64,000 bases of DNA from Rhodococcus oryzae (GTDB lineage: Bacteria > Actinomycetota > Actinomycetes > Mycobacteriales > Mycobacteriaceae). A program made the translations under genes and the position numbers. Where the stretch lies: the NCBI RefSeq assembly GCF_005049235.1, contig NZ_SUMD01000017.1, positions 1 through 64,000 of the forward strand, read 5' to 3'. Below are positions 55,408 through 63,959 of the stretch, piece by piece. Position 1 is the first letter of the stretch. Each line of letters starts with the position of its first letter. The notes under the pieces were generated by a model. The model saw only the letters and a program-made list of their open reading frames with translations. It had not been told where the DNA came from and searched no databases.

Positions 55408-56934
55408 TCAGCTCCCCAATCCGGGCAGCTTGGCCGTCAGGACGCTGGCATCGAGCACCTGCGCGCCGGTGATCTTGGTCCAGACGATGGCCCCGTGCGT
55501 GTACATCCGGAACCGTCCCGCCTCGTCGGGCATGGCCAACTCCGGCCCGACCGGGGCCCCGAGCACGCCCAGATGTCCCCCGAGCTCCGCGTACTTGCGC
55601 TCGATGTCGGTCGGCTCCACCGCCCCTGTCGGGTCGGCGTTGTCTACGCCGGGCGCCGCCAGGGCGGAGGCAGGCGGCGGCGCGGCGGGCCCGACGCCCT
55701 CGGTGATGGTGAACCAGTCGGACTTCAGCCCCAGCTTGGTGCGCGCCTCGTCGCCGGTCACCTCCTTGGTGCCGGTCGAGCCCGCCACCTTCAGCCCGGT
55801 GACCCGCCCGCCGTCGGGCCCTAGGTTGTTGCGCGAGGTGACCTCGATCGAATGCAGCTCGCCGACACCGAACGCCGTGGCGATCTCGCCCGCGGTCAGG
55901 GTCTGCGTCCACTTGTGGTTGGGCGATTCGGTGTCGCCGAGGTCCTCGACGGCCCCGAACGCGCCGCCTGCGCTGTACCCGCCGGTCGACGCCGAGAACT
56001 CCGCGGAGACCGGCTTTCCCTCCCTCATCAGCACCTTGCCTGTGGTGGAGCGGACGGCCTCGGTGGTCTTCGGGTTCTCCTTGGAGGAGCCGCCGTACAC
56101 CTGGCAGTCCTGCGTGTCGCAGGTCTCCGCGTAGGCGTACCGGCTCTCGGCCGCCGCGTAGGACCGGGCCGCGACGGCCTGCGCGCGCAGCGCCTCCGCG
56201 CCGCCCGTGTCGGCCCATTCGGCCCTCGACTCCGCTGGCACGACGCCGAGCAGATAGTCCTCCATGCCGACGTGGTTGACGACCCGGGGCGCGTCGCCCT
56301 CGAGCGCGACGCCGAGCGAGCCGCGGAACGGCGCGCCGCCACCACACAGCTTCAGGTGTTCGTTCGCCGGCCGGTCCGGGCCGAGATCGACGGGGTCCAG
56401 CCAGGGGTGCGCGGTGGACTCCTGCCACAGCACCTCGCCGTCGCAGCCCCTGGTGACGACCACCGTCGCGCCACCGCCGGGGGCCGCGGTGAGATGCGCG
56501 GCCTCCCCTGGCGCCACGGTCCGGCCCGCCACTCCCATCGGCGAATCAGAGAACACATCGAGACCCTTGCCGTCCAGGCCCATGAGCCGGACGCCGATCG
56601 TCTTGTCCCCCAAGGCTTCGAGTGTGGTTCCGCCGTAGTAGTAGCCGAGAATGCGTTCGGCGGTCCAGCCCTGCTTGGCGTAGCCGTACGCGCCCCACTG
56701 CCCCATCCCCCGGCCGTGACCGTGGCCGTAGCCGGTCAGGGTGTACGGGGCGTCGGCCGCGACGGTCTCGGCGACATCCGGACCCGCGGACCTGGTCGCG
56801 ACCACAACGCCGACGGTGCCGCCGACCAGGAGTGCGGGCGCCAGCCCCAGGATCGCGGCCCGCATCGCGAGCGGTGTCCAGCCGCCCCGCATCGGTCGAC
56901 CGACGACAAACTTCTTCCTTCGGGTCCTCGCCAT
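55408..56934 (-). CDS. SpoIID/LytB-domain exported protein
   Basis: A 508-residue protein with one N-terminal membrane anchor or signal (AAILGLAPALLVGGTVGVVV, about residues 26-45). Next is a motif typical of the family, YGHGHGRGMGQWGAYGYAKQG, then the SpoIID core with MEDYLLGVVPAE (the catalytic Glu region of the lytic transglycosylase), ALRAQAVAARSYA, and CDTQDCQVYGG. The C terminus holds one LGFP-like repeat (LGVLGAPVGPE). SpoIID cleaves glycan strands lacking peptides, the product of amidases. It is divergent from the PGRP amidase gene across 146 bases. Confidence 0.88.
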   Translation of the reverse strand: MARTRRKKFVVGRPMRGGWTPLAMRAAILGLAPALLVGGTVGVVVATRSAGPDVAETVAADAPYTLTGYGHGHGRGMGQWGAYGYAKQGWTAERILGYYYGGTTLEALGDKTIGVRLMGLDGKGLDVFSDSPMGVAGRTVAPGEAAHLTAAPGGGATVVVTRGCDGEVLWQESTAHPWLDPVDLGPDRPANEHLKLCGGGAPFRGSLGVALEGDAPRVVNHVGMEDYLLGVVPAESRAEWADTGGAEALRAQAVAARSYAAAESRYAYAETCDTQDCQVYGGSSKENPKTTEAVRSTTGKVLMREGKPVSAEFSASTGGYSAGGAFGAVEDLGDTESPNHKWTQTLTAGEIATAFGVGELHSIEVTSRNNLGPDGGRVTGLKVAGSTGTKEVTGDEARTKLGLKSDWFTITEGVGPAAPPPASALAAPGVDNADPTGAVEPTDIERKYAELGGHLGVLGAPVGPELAMPDEAGRFRMYTHGAIVWTKITGAQVLDASVLTAKLPGLGS

Positions 56935-57052
56935 ACCCTGATCTCCTCATCGACGGAGTTGATCGTCAGCGCGCGACATACGGGATGACGCGCGGTGGCG
57001 CGTACGTGCCGATCTCGAAAGCCTCAAGTTAAGGTTGAGCGTTGGAAAGTTT

Positions 57053-57088
57053 GTGACTAGTGTGGCAAGAGTGACTAGCGATGGCAAC
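57053..57088 (+). promoter_or_regulatory. Tandem 18-bp GTGACTAG repeats ending in the amidase start codon
   Basis: GTGACTAGTGTGGCAAGA (57053-57070) is followed at once by GTGACTAGCGATGGCAAC (57071-57088), 14 of 18 identical. The second copy contains the ATG at 57081. The same word occurs once upstream of fadD32. Confidence 0.65.
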
Positions 57089-59414
57089 AACCGTCACACC
57101 TGTACCACCAGTTGCTGACACCGACACCCGCGAACCACAACTGAGGGAGTCCCTTTTGCCTTACCGCCGACCAAAGCCGTCAATCGTTCTTGGCACGGTT
57201 GCCGCCTTGGCGATCGCGAGCCCGCTCGCGGTCTGGGGCGTCACCAGCGCCACCGGCGTCCGTACCACCACCACCTCCGCGCCGTCGGCCGTCCCGACGC
57301 AGATCGCCGAGGTGGTCCTCGCGCAGGTCCCCGACATCGTGATCCCGCTCAAGGACATCACCGGACTCGACCTGCCCGACCTCCACCTCTCCGATCTGAA
57401 GAAGATCCCGATCCCGGCCAACCTCCCCACCGAGATCCCGCTGCCGCAGAACCTGCCGCTGCCCCCCGGGATCTCGCTTCCGCCGTCGATCCAGATCCCG
57501 CAGCTGACCGCGCCCGGCGACATCGCAGGCGGCGCACCGGCTCCCGCACCAGCACCAGCACCGGCGCCGGCACCCGAGCCCGCACCGGCTCCCCCCGCGA
57601 GCCCCGAGGAGCAGTTCGGTACCGCGGTCAAGGAGATCACCCGCGACACCCCGTTCAGCATGATCGCGCTGACCTCGGAACTCGGCGCCACCGCCGCCAA
57701 GGTCCGCGCCCAGCTGGCCGACGGCTCGTGGGGCCCCTGGTTCGCCACCGAAAAGATCGACTCCCGCAAGGACGACAAGACCACGGGCGGCAAGACGGGC
57801 ACCGAGCCGGTGTTCGTCGGCGCCACCAAGGCCGTCCAGGTGCTGGTCACCAAGGTCGAGCAGGCCGCGGCGGCGCTGCCCGCGTCGGGAACAGCCGAGG
57901 CTCCCGCAGCTCCGGCGCCGGCGCTGCCGAACCAGCTCGCCCCTGCCGATCCCGCGCAGCTGCCGATGGGCTTCGCGCCCGCCGCGCTGTCGAGCCCGCT
58001 GCGCGGCCAGGAACCCGCACCGCAGCCGGAGGCACCGCAGCAGGCGCCCGCACCGCAGCCCGCCGCCGCACAGCAGGCGAACTCCGTGCAGCAGCTCGCC
58101 GAGGCGGTCACGGCCGTGCTCATCGAGCCCGGCACCTCGGCATCGGACAGCACCCTCGGCGACATCGCGACTCCCCTTGGCAGTACTTCAGGCCCCAAGG
58201 TGATCACCCGCGCGCAGTGGGGGGCCGACGAGTCCATCCGCTGCCAGGAGCCGGTGTACGACGACTCCCTCGGCGGTGCGACGGTGCACCACACCGCGGG
58301 TAGCAACGACTACTCCAAGTCGGAGTCGGTCGAGATCGTCCGCGCGATCTACGCGTACCACGCCTCCACCCTCGGCTGGTGCGATGTCGGCTACAACGTG
58401 CTGGTCGACAAGTACGGCCAGATCTTCGAGGGCCGCTCGGGCGGTCTGGATCGCAACGTCCAGGGCGCACACGCGGGCGGGTTCAACGAGAACACCATGG
58501 GCATCGCGATGATGGGCGACTTCTCCACGGTGACCCCGCCGCAGGAGACCGTCAACGCGGTCGGCAAGTTCCTCGGCTGGCGACTCGCCAAGGCGGGCCT
58601 GGATCCCAAGGGCCGCACCACGATGTACTCCGAGGGCACCGAGTTCACGCCGTACGCCCAGGGCGAGGCCGTTGACCTGCCGATCATCTTCGCGCACCGC
58701 GACGTGGGCAACACCAGCTGCCCGGGCGACGCCGGCTACGCCAAGCTCGGCCAGATCCGCGACATCGCGGCGGCCAACCTGGGCGGCAGTTCGTCGTCCG
58801 GCGTGCTCGCCGCGGCACCGAACAACCCGCCCACCGAGAACGCGACGCCAGGGCAGACCGACACCTCGGTGGTGCCGGACGGCGCCGGTTCGACGGCGGG
58901 CGCCATCGGCGCGCTGGTCGGCGAGCTGCTCCGGCTGACCGACCCGTCCCCGATCGCCCAGAAGTGGATCGCGGAGGGTGGCGACACCGGACGTCTCGGT
59001 AACTCGCTGTCCGGCGAGATCCCGGTCAAGGGCGGCAACAAGGTCGTGAAGTTCACCAACGGCGCCATCGCCACCTCCCCGAACGGTGGGGTGTGGACGG
59101 TGCTCGGCAAGATCTTCGAGACCTGGCAGACCGCCGGCCTCGACTCCGGCTCGCTCGGACTGCCGACCAGCGATGAATACCCGGTGCCGGACGGCAAGCG
59201 CACCGACTTCGAGGGTGGCTCGCTGATCTTCAACGAGCTCACCGGCATCGTCACCACGATCCTCAAGACCTACAACGACACCTACGCGAAGGCCTATGAG
59301 GAGGGCGCGGCCGCGACACCCGCCGCCGCACCCGTCGCCGAGGCGGCACCCGCGCCGGTGGCACCTCCCGCACCGCCCGCGGCTGCCGAACCGGCACCCG
59401 CGCCCGCCGGCTGA
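57081..59414 (+). CDS. Peptidoglycan-recognition-type amidase with LGFP repeats
   Basis: A 777-residue cell-surface protein, in the position of Rv3811. One N-terminal hydrophobic segment (SIVLGTVAALAIASPLAVWG, about residues 34-53) exports it. A repetitive Pro/Ala region spans about residues 135-180 and 270-340. The Amidase_2/PGRP domain runs about residues 370-570, with Zn ligands in VHHTAG and FAHRDVGNTSCPG. At least two LGFP-type repeats follow (RLGNSLSGEIPV, SLGLPTSDEYPV), then an Ala/Pro tail. It should cut the bond between N-acetylmuramic acid and L-Ala. It is divergent from spoIID, whose product acts on amidase-processed glycans. Confidence 0.92.
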   Translation: MATTVTPVPPVADTDTREPQLRESLLPYRRPKPSIVLGTVAALAIASPLAVWGVTSATGVRTTTTSAPSAVPTQIAEVVLAQVPDIVIPLKDITGLDLPDLHLSDLKKIPIPANLPTEIPLPQNLPLPPGISLPPSIQIPQLTAPGDIAGGAPAPAPAPAPAPAPEPAPAPPASPEEQFGTAVKEITRDTPFSMIALTSELGATAAKVRAQLADGSWGPWFATEKIDSRKDDKTTGGKTGTEPVFVGATKAVQVLVTKVEQAAAALPASGTAEAPAAPAPALPNQLAPADPAQLPMGFAPAALSSPLRGQEPAPQPEAPQQAPAPQPAAAQQANSVQQLAEAVTAVLIEPGTSASDSTLGDIATPLGSTSGPKVITRAQWGADESIRCQEPVYDDSLGGATVHHTAGSNDYSKSESVEIVRAIYAYHASTLGWCDVGYNVLVDKYGQIFEGRSGGLDRNVQGAHAGGFNENTMGIAMMGDFSTVTPPQETVNAVGKFLGWRLAKAGLDPKGRTTMYSEGTEFTPYAQGEAVDLPIIFAHRDVGNTSCPGDAGYAKLGQIRDIAAANLGGSSSSGVLAAAPNNPPTENATPGQTDTSVVPDGAGSTAGAIGALVGELLRLTDPSPIAQKWIAEGGDTGRLGNSLSGEIPVKGGNKVVKFTNGAIATSPNGGVWTVLGKIFETWQTAGLDSGSLGLPTSDEYPVPDGKRTDFEGGSLIFNELTGIVTTILKTYNDTYAKAYEEGAAATPAAAPVAEAAPAPVAPPAPPAAAEPAPAPAG

Positions 59415-59437
59415 GCCACGGGCACAGGAACGAGAAC

Positions 59438-59474
59438 ATCGGCCCCGCATCGGTTTTCCCGATGCGGGGCCGAT
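59438..59474 (+). terminator. 16-bp stem terminator after the amidase gene
   Basis: ATCGGCCCCGCATCGG (59438-59453) pairs perfectly with 59459-59474 around TTTTC, 24 bases after the stop. Confidence 0.85.
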
Positions 59475-59574
59475 TCCGTTCCTGCGCCTTGTGCCGGGGG
59501 TGTGGCTGGCCACACCCCCGGATCGCCTGGCAACACCCTCGAACGCGCGCCGGGCATCGGGAAACATGGTTCCC

Positions 59575-60879
59575 ATGACGACGACCACTCCCCGTGCACC
59601 GGCGCTCCTCGAGTTCCTCCGCGCCCCGATCGCGGCGCAGACCTGGCGCGAGGGCGGATACCTGGCGGTGACCGCCGTGCTGGCACTTGCCGGCATCACG
59701 TATCTCTTCCTTGGCGCCATGTTCGGGGGCGTCCTCGTGATCACCCTGATCGGCATCCCCCTACTGGCGGCGATGATCGTGGGGGCCAGGGGTTTCGGCC
59801 ACGCCTACCGCACCCTCTCCGCGTCGATGCTCCGCTCGCCGGTGGAGGATCCGCCACCGTTCTCCCCTCGGCCGGGTGCACTCGGGTTCATCTGGTCCGG
59901 GCTCATCGACCGAACGGGATGGCGCGCGATCGCGTTCATGCTGATCAAGACCGTGCTCGCGATCGCAGCCGTGTGGGGCGCCCTGCTCTTCGTGGTCGTC
60001 TCGATGGGCTTGGCGGTCTCGCCGCTGCTGTGGTGGCTGATCGAGCCGACGAACTACGACGAGAACGGCGTCGCCCGGCGTTCGCTCCTCCAGTTCGGCG
60101 ATGTGTACCTCGACACCTGGGCGCAGATGCTGGTGCTGTCGACGGCAGGCATCGTCGGCCTCTTCCTGGCGCCCTGGCCGATCCGCGCGCTCGCCGCGCT
60201 GGACCGGATGCTGATCCGGGCGCTTCTCGGGCCCGCGGCTCGCGATGTTCGCGTCGAGGAACTCGAGCGCACCCGCACCGAGGCGGTCGAGGACTCGGCC
60301 ACGAGGCTGCGCCGGGTGGAGCGCGACCTGCACGACGGCACCCAGGCCCGCCTCGTGGCGATGGCGATGACCCTCGGTCGCGCGGAGGACCGGATCGCGG
60401 CGGGCGAGGACCCCTCGGAGCTGGTGCACAGTGCGCATTCCGCCGCCAAGGAGGCGCTGACCGAGCTACGTGAAGTGGTGCGGGGCATCCACCCACCCGC
60501 CCTCGACCTCGGCCTGGGGCCCGCGCTGCAGACGCTGGCCGCCCGTAGCGTCGTGCCGGTCGACCTCGCGGTGTCGGTGGATCCGCGGCCGACTCCCGGC
60601 ACCGAGACGATCGCCTACTTCTCCGTCGCCGAGCTGCTCACCAACGTCGCCCGGCATTCCGGGGCGACCCGGGTCTGGGTGTCCGCGATGTCCGATGGCG
60701 ATGGACTGTCGGTGTCGGTGCGGGACAACGGCATCGGCGGGGCGGTCATCGGTGCCGGCAGCGGGCTCGCCGGGCTCGCGGCCCGGGCCGGTACCGTGGA
60801 CGGATCACTGCACGTGGACAGCCCGGTCGGGGGTCCGACGGTGGTGACCCTTTCGTTGCCGGTCGACGGGACACACTGA
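59575..60879 (+). CDS. NarL-type sensor histidine kinase
   Basis: A 434-residue membrane kinase. A Streptomyces-type sensor region with about four membrane helices spans residues 25-210. The dimerisation/phosphorylation helix (HisKA_3) holds His253 in RRVERDLHDGTQARL, and the ATPase part shows SVAELLTNVARHS and VRDNGIGGAV with GSGLAGLAARA. It autophosphorylates and passes the phosphate to the response regulator whose ATG overlaps its stop by one base. The start at MTTTTPRA is used; an ATG three codons earlier is possible. The signal is unknown. Confidence 0.92.
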   Translation: MTTTTPRAPALLEFLRAPIAAQTWREGGYLAVTAVLALAGITYLFLGAMFGGVLVITLIGIPLLAAMIVGARGFGHAYRTLSASMLRSPVEDPPPFSPRPGALGFIWSGLIDRTGWRAIAFMLIKTVLAIAAVWGALLFVVVSMGLAVSPLLWWLIEPTNYDENGVARRSLLQFGDVYLDTWAQMLVLSTAGIVGLFLAPWPIRALAALDRMLIRALLGPAARDVRVEELERTRTEAVEDSATRLRRVERDLHDGTQARLVAMAMTLGRAEDRIAAGEDPSELVHSAHSAAKEALTELREVVRGIHPPALDLGLGPALQTLAARSVVPVDLAVSVDPRPTPGTETIAYFSVAELLTNVARHSGATRVWVSAMSDGDGLSVSVRDNGIGGAVIGAGSGLAGLAARAGTVDGSLHVDSPVGGPTVVTLSLPVDGTH

Positions 60880-61520
60880 TGCGGATCGTGATCGCAGAGG
60901 ACAACGCCATCCTCCGAGATGGACTGGCGCAGTTGCTGATCGAACGTGGACACGAGGTCGTGGCCATCATCGGCGACGCGACCTCGCTGGGGGCTGCCGT
61001 CGCCGAGCACCTCCCGGATGTCGCGGTCGTCGACATCCGGATGCCACCCACCTTCACCGACGAGGGCCTGGTCGAGGCGGTGGCCCTGCGCCGCAGGTTC
61101 CCCGATGTCGGGGTGCTGGTTTTCTCCCAGTGGGTTGAGACACGCTATGCCGCTGAGCTTCTCGCCGGCCAGGCCGCAGGTGTCGGCTATCTGCTCAAGG
61201 ACCGGGTCGCGGATGTCGGCGAGTTCGTCGATGCCCTGCAGCGGGTGGCGGCGGGCGGGACCGCCCTCGATCCGGAGGTGGTGACCCAGTTGATCGGCTC
61301 GAGCCGCAAGGCCAAGGCCCTCGACGCCCTCACCCCACGCGAGCGGGAGGTGCTCGGGCTGATGGCGCAGGGACTGTCCAACGCCGCCCTTGCCGCCTCG
61401 TTGCACGTGACCGAGCGCGCCGTCGAGAAACACATCGGCAACATCTTCACCAAGCTGGACCTGCCGCCGTCGGACGGCCACCACCGGCGGGTGCTCGCCG
61501 TGCTGCGCTACCTCGAGTGA
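60879..61520 (+). CDS. NarL/LuxR-type response regulator
   Basis: A 213-residue regulator. The receiver domain has the acidic pair in VIAEDNAILRD and the phosphorylated Asp52 in VVDIRMPP, and Lys in LLKDRVADV. The LuxR helix-turn-helix is LTPREREVLGLMAQGLSNA and TERAVEKHIGNIFTKL. The ATG overlaps the kinase stop (TGATG), so the two are co-translated. The target genes are unknown; none of the adjacent genes has an obvious site. Confidence 0.94.
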   Translation: MRIVIAEDNAILRDGLAQLLIERGHEVVAIIGDATSLGAAVAEHLPDVAVVDIRMPPTFTDEGLVEAVALRRRFPDVGVLVFSQWVETRYAAELLAGQAAGVGYLLKDRVADVGEFVDALQRVAAGGTALDPEVVTQLIGSSRKAKALDALTPREREVLGLMAQGLSNAALAASLHVTERAVEKHIGNIFTKLDLPPSDGHHRRVLAVLRYLE

Positions 61521-61551
61521 GATCGCCTTGGGGTCAGTCGCCCTCAGCGCG

Positions 61552-62532
61552 TCAGCATGGCCGACTTTCCCCATAGCAGGTGGCGATCTCGGCGGCACGG
61601 TTGCGCAGGGAGTCGCGCAACCACTGCGGGGCAAGGGCTTCCGCGTCGGTAGCGAGCTGCCACAGCGCCCATTCGGCGTGTCGTGGATCTTGGAAGGTCA
61701 CCTCCAACCGCAACCAGCCGTGTGCGTCGGGTTCCTCGGTGCGGACGGCCAGCGCGGTGTCCAGCAGGACCTCCCGCCGCGCCGGGTTCACCCGTACCAG
61801 CACGGTGACCTGGTCGCCGCCGGTCCGAAACCGGGTGCTGCGTTCCTGCCAGGCGCGGTCCAGATCGACCCGGTCCGGTCGCTGTGCCGGTTCCGGGAGT
61901 TCCTCGGCGGCCACCACCCGCGACAGCCGGTAGGTGCGGTCCGCGCCAGATCTCGTGGCCAGCAGGTAGCCCCTGTCGCGTACGGTGACCAGTCCGATCG
62001 GGTCCACTGTGCGCCACTGCGGGGTCTGGTCGAGCGCCGCGTAGTGGATGCGCAGCTTGTTTCCGGCGAACACCGCGCGCCGGATCTCGGCCACTATGGC
62101 GCCGGGCACCTCCTCGGCGTCCAGCCGACGCGAAAGCAGATCGGTCTCCGGGTCGATGAGCAATCGCTCGGCCACGTCAGCTGCGGTGTCCCGGTAGTTT
62201 TCGGGAAGCGCGTCAACCACTTTGAGCATCGCCGCGGCAAGCGCCGAGCCGAGGCCGAATGCCTGCGAGCCGCGCCGCGAGCCGGCGACGAGCAGGGCAA
62301 GCGCCTCGTCGTGGTTCAGCCCGGTGAGCTCGGTCCGAAACCCGGGCAACAACGCGAAGCCGCCGTGCCTGCCGCGTTCGGCGAAGACCGGGACGCCGGC
62401 CACGGACAGCGCCTCGATGTCGCGCAACACGGTGCGGGTGGACACCTCCAGTTCGTCGGCAAGCTCGGCCGCGGTCAGCCGACCGCGCTGGCGCAGCAGC
62501 AGCACCAGGGACACCAACCGGTCGGCACGCAT
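61552..62532 (-). CDS. YafY-type HTH/WYL-domain regulator
   Basis: A 326-residue protein. The N-terminal winged helix is VLLLRQRGRLTAAELADELEVSTRTVLRDIEAL. A central WYL domain (about residues 150-230) follows, with IGLVTVRDRGYLLATRSG, then a C-terminal extension. WYL proteins bind nucleic acid or nucleotide-type ligands. TAGGGT six bases before the ATG suggests a leaderless transcript. A 12-base perfect palindrome (62547-62573) lies directly over its promoter and between it and the ridA gene, so it probably regulates both. Confidence 0.92.
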   Translation of the reverse strand: MRADRLVSLVLLLRQRGRLTAAELADELEVSTRTVLRDIEALSVAGVPVFAERGRHGGFALLPGFRTELTGLNHDEALALLVAGSRRGSQAFGLGSALAAAMLKVVDALPENYRDTAADVAERLLIDPETDLLSRRLDAEEVPGAIVAEIRRAVFAGNKLRIHYAALDQTPQWRTVDPIGLVTVRDRGYLLATRSGADRTYRLSRVVAAEELPEPAQRPDRVDLDRAWQERSTRFRTGGDQVTVLVRVNPARREVLLDTALAVRTEEPDAHGWLRLEVTFQDPRHAEWALWQLATDAEALAPQWLRDSLRNRAAEIATCYGESRPC

Positions 62533-62546
62533 CCGAAAACCCTACT

Positions 62547-62573
62547 GAATCACGACACTAGGTGTCGTGATTC
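62547..62573. promoter_or_regulatory. 27-bp perfect palindrome between WYL and RidA genes
   Basis: GAATCACGACAC-TAG-GTGTCGTGATTC has 12-base arms and a three-base centre. It starts 15 bases before the WYL start codon, covering the region upstream of its -10 element. It is the best operator candidate in the window. Confidence 0.75.
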
Positions 62574-62660
62574 GTTGGGAGGCTTGCTACGACGGCGTCC
62601 CAGACAGCGGCCAGCGGGCCGATGGACGTGCGTACTTCGACGAAGTGAATGGAGACTGAT

Positions 62661-63062
62661 GTGGCAGTGGAACGAACGGCAGTCAACCCGGTGACGTGGT
62701 CGGTGGAGATGGGATTCAACCAGGGTGAGCTCGTCTCCGGGCACACCCGGACCCTGTACTGCTCCGGGCAGACCGCGATGAGCGCGGACGGCAAGCCCAA
62801 GCATGACGGTGACATGGAGAAGCAGTTGGCGCTGAGCCTCGACAATCTGGAGGCCGTGCTCGGAGAGGCAGGCATGTCCCTCTCGAACCTCGTCCGGCTC
62901 AACGTCTACACCACCGACGTCGATCTGCTCTTCCAGCACTATGGCGTGCTGGCGTCGCGGTTGGGTGCTTCCGGGGTGGCACCGGCCACCACGATGCTCG
63001 GGGTGACACGGCTGGCGATCCCCGGCCAGATGGTCGAGCTCGAGGGAACCGCCGTCCAGTGA
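62661..63062 (+). CDS. RidA family (YjgF/UK114) protein
   Basis: A 133-residue protein of the RidA superfamily, whose archetype hydrolyses reactive enamine/imine intermediates. TLYCSGQTAMSADGKP matches the first conserved block and MSLSNLVRLNVYTTD the second. The C-terminal block is PATTMLGVTRLAIPGQMVELEG; the archetypal catalytic Arg is at R in VTRLA. The GTG at 62661 is preferred because GGAG lies six bases upstream; an ATG at 62649 would lack one. The WYL regulator opposite probably controls it. Confidence 0.92.
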   Translation: MAVERTAVNPVTWSVEMGFNQGELVSGHTRTLYCSGQTAMSADGKPKHDGDMEKQLALSLDNLEAVLGEAGMSLSNLVRLNVYTTDVDLLFQHYGVLASRLGASGVAPATTMLGVTRLAIPGQMVELEGTAVQ

Positions 63063-63068
63063 TGCCAC

Positions 63069-63104
63069 CTCGCCGCCTCCGGCAGGGCTACCGGAGGCGG
63101 CGAG
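63069..63104. terminator. Convergent terminator between ridA and the HAD gene
   Basis: CTCGCCGCCTCCGG (63069-63082) pairs perfectly with 63091-63104 around an eight-base loop. It lies between two converging stops. Confidence 0.85.
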
Positions 63105-63128
63105 TAGCACGAAGGTGGGTGCCTACGG

Positions 63129-63959
63129 CTAGCCCCACCAGCGCTCGAGGACCCGTGCCACGCCGTCCGCCGAATTCGACGTGGTCACCTCGTCGGCAGC
63201 GGTGATCGCGTCGAGGTGCGCGTTCTCCATGGCGACCCCGTGCCGGGCCAGGGTGAGCATGGGCACGTCGTTGGGCATGTCACCGAACGCGACGATGCCG
63301 GACACCGGGATGCCGAGCTGCTCGGCGACCACCGTGAGCCCGGACGCCTTGGTGATCCCGGGGGCGGATACCTCGATCAGACCTTTGTCGGTCGAATACG
63401 TCAGGTCCGCGCGGGCGCCGATCAGCGGGGCGAGCGTGGCCGCCATCGCGGCGCTGCTGGTGCCGGGCAGCCGGATCAGCAGCTTCACCGCGGGGTGTGC
63501 CAGCACCTCGTCCCCTGACATCTCGGTGTTGTCCGGGTTCAGCCAGGCGTGCTCGTATCCCGGCGAGCTGACGAACTGCGGGGTGGCAGCGTCGTGGGCG
63601 CTGGCCCCCACCCGTTCCGCGGCGAGGCCACAGCCGGGCAGCGCGCTCATCGCCAGGTCTGCCAGCCAGCCCAGCTCGTCGGTGGACAGCGTGACGGCGC
63701 TCAGCACCCGGTCGGCGTTGCTGTCGTAGACCACAGCGCCGTTCGCGCAGACGGCCAGCGGCGCGAACCCGAGCTCGTCGACCACCGGGGCGATCCATCG
63801 CGGCGGGCGCCCGGTGGACAGCACGAAGGGCGTCCCGTCGGCCACCGCCGCCTGGACGGCGGCCCTGGTCCGGGCGCTGACCTTCTCGTCGTCGTCGATC
63901 AGGGTGCCGTCGACGTCGCTGGCGATCAGCAGGGGCTTGGTGTGTCGGTTGTCCTGCAT
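63129..63959 (-). CDS. HAD-superfamily phosphatase (Cof-type, Rv3813c-like)
   Basis: About 276 residues (Rv3813c: 273). The catalytic motif is ASDVDGTLIDDD, motif II is FVLSTGRPPRW, and the C-terminal motif with the metal-binding Asp is VAFGDMPNDVPML. A type II cap domain lies in between. Such enzymes dephosphorylate sugar phosphates, flavin precursors or phospholipid-type molecules; the substrate is unknown. Its location beside the Rv3811-like gene preserves the tuberculosis gene order. ATG at 63959 is used; ATGs at 63968 and 63971 would add up to four residues. Confidence 0.93.
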   Translation of the reverse strand: MQDNRHTKPLLIASDVDGTLIDDDEKVSARTRAAVQAAVADGTPFVLSTGRPPRWIAPVVDELGFAPLAVCANGAVVYDSNADRVLSAVTLSTDELGWLADLAMSALPGCGLAAERVGASAHDAATPQFVSSPGYEHAWLNPDNTEMSGDEVLAHPAVKLLIRLPGTSSAAMAATLAPLIGARADLTYSTDKGLIEVSAPGITKASGLTVVAEQLGIPVSGIVAFGDMPNDVPMLTLARHGVAMENAHLDAITAADEVTTSNSADGVARVLERWWG

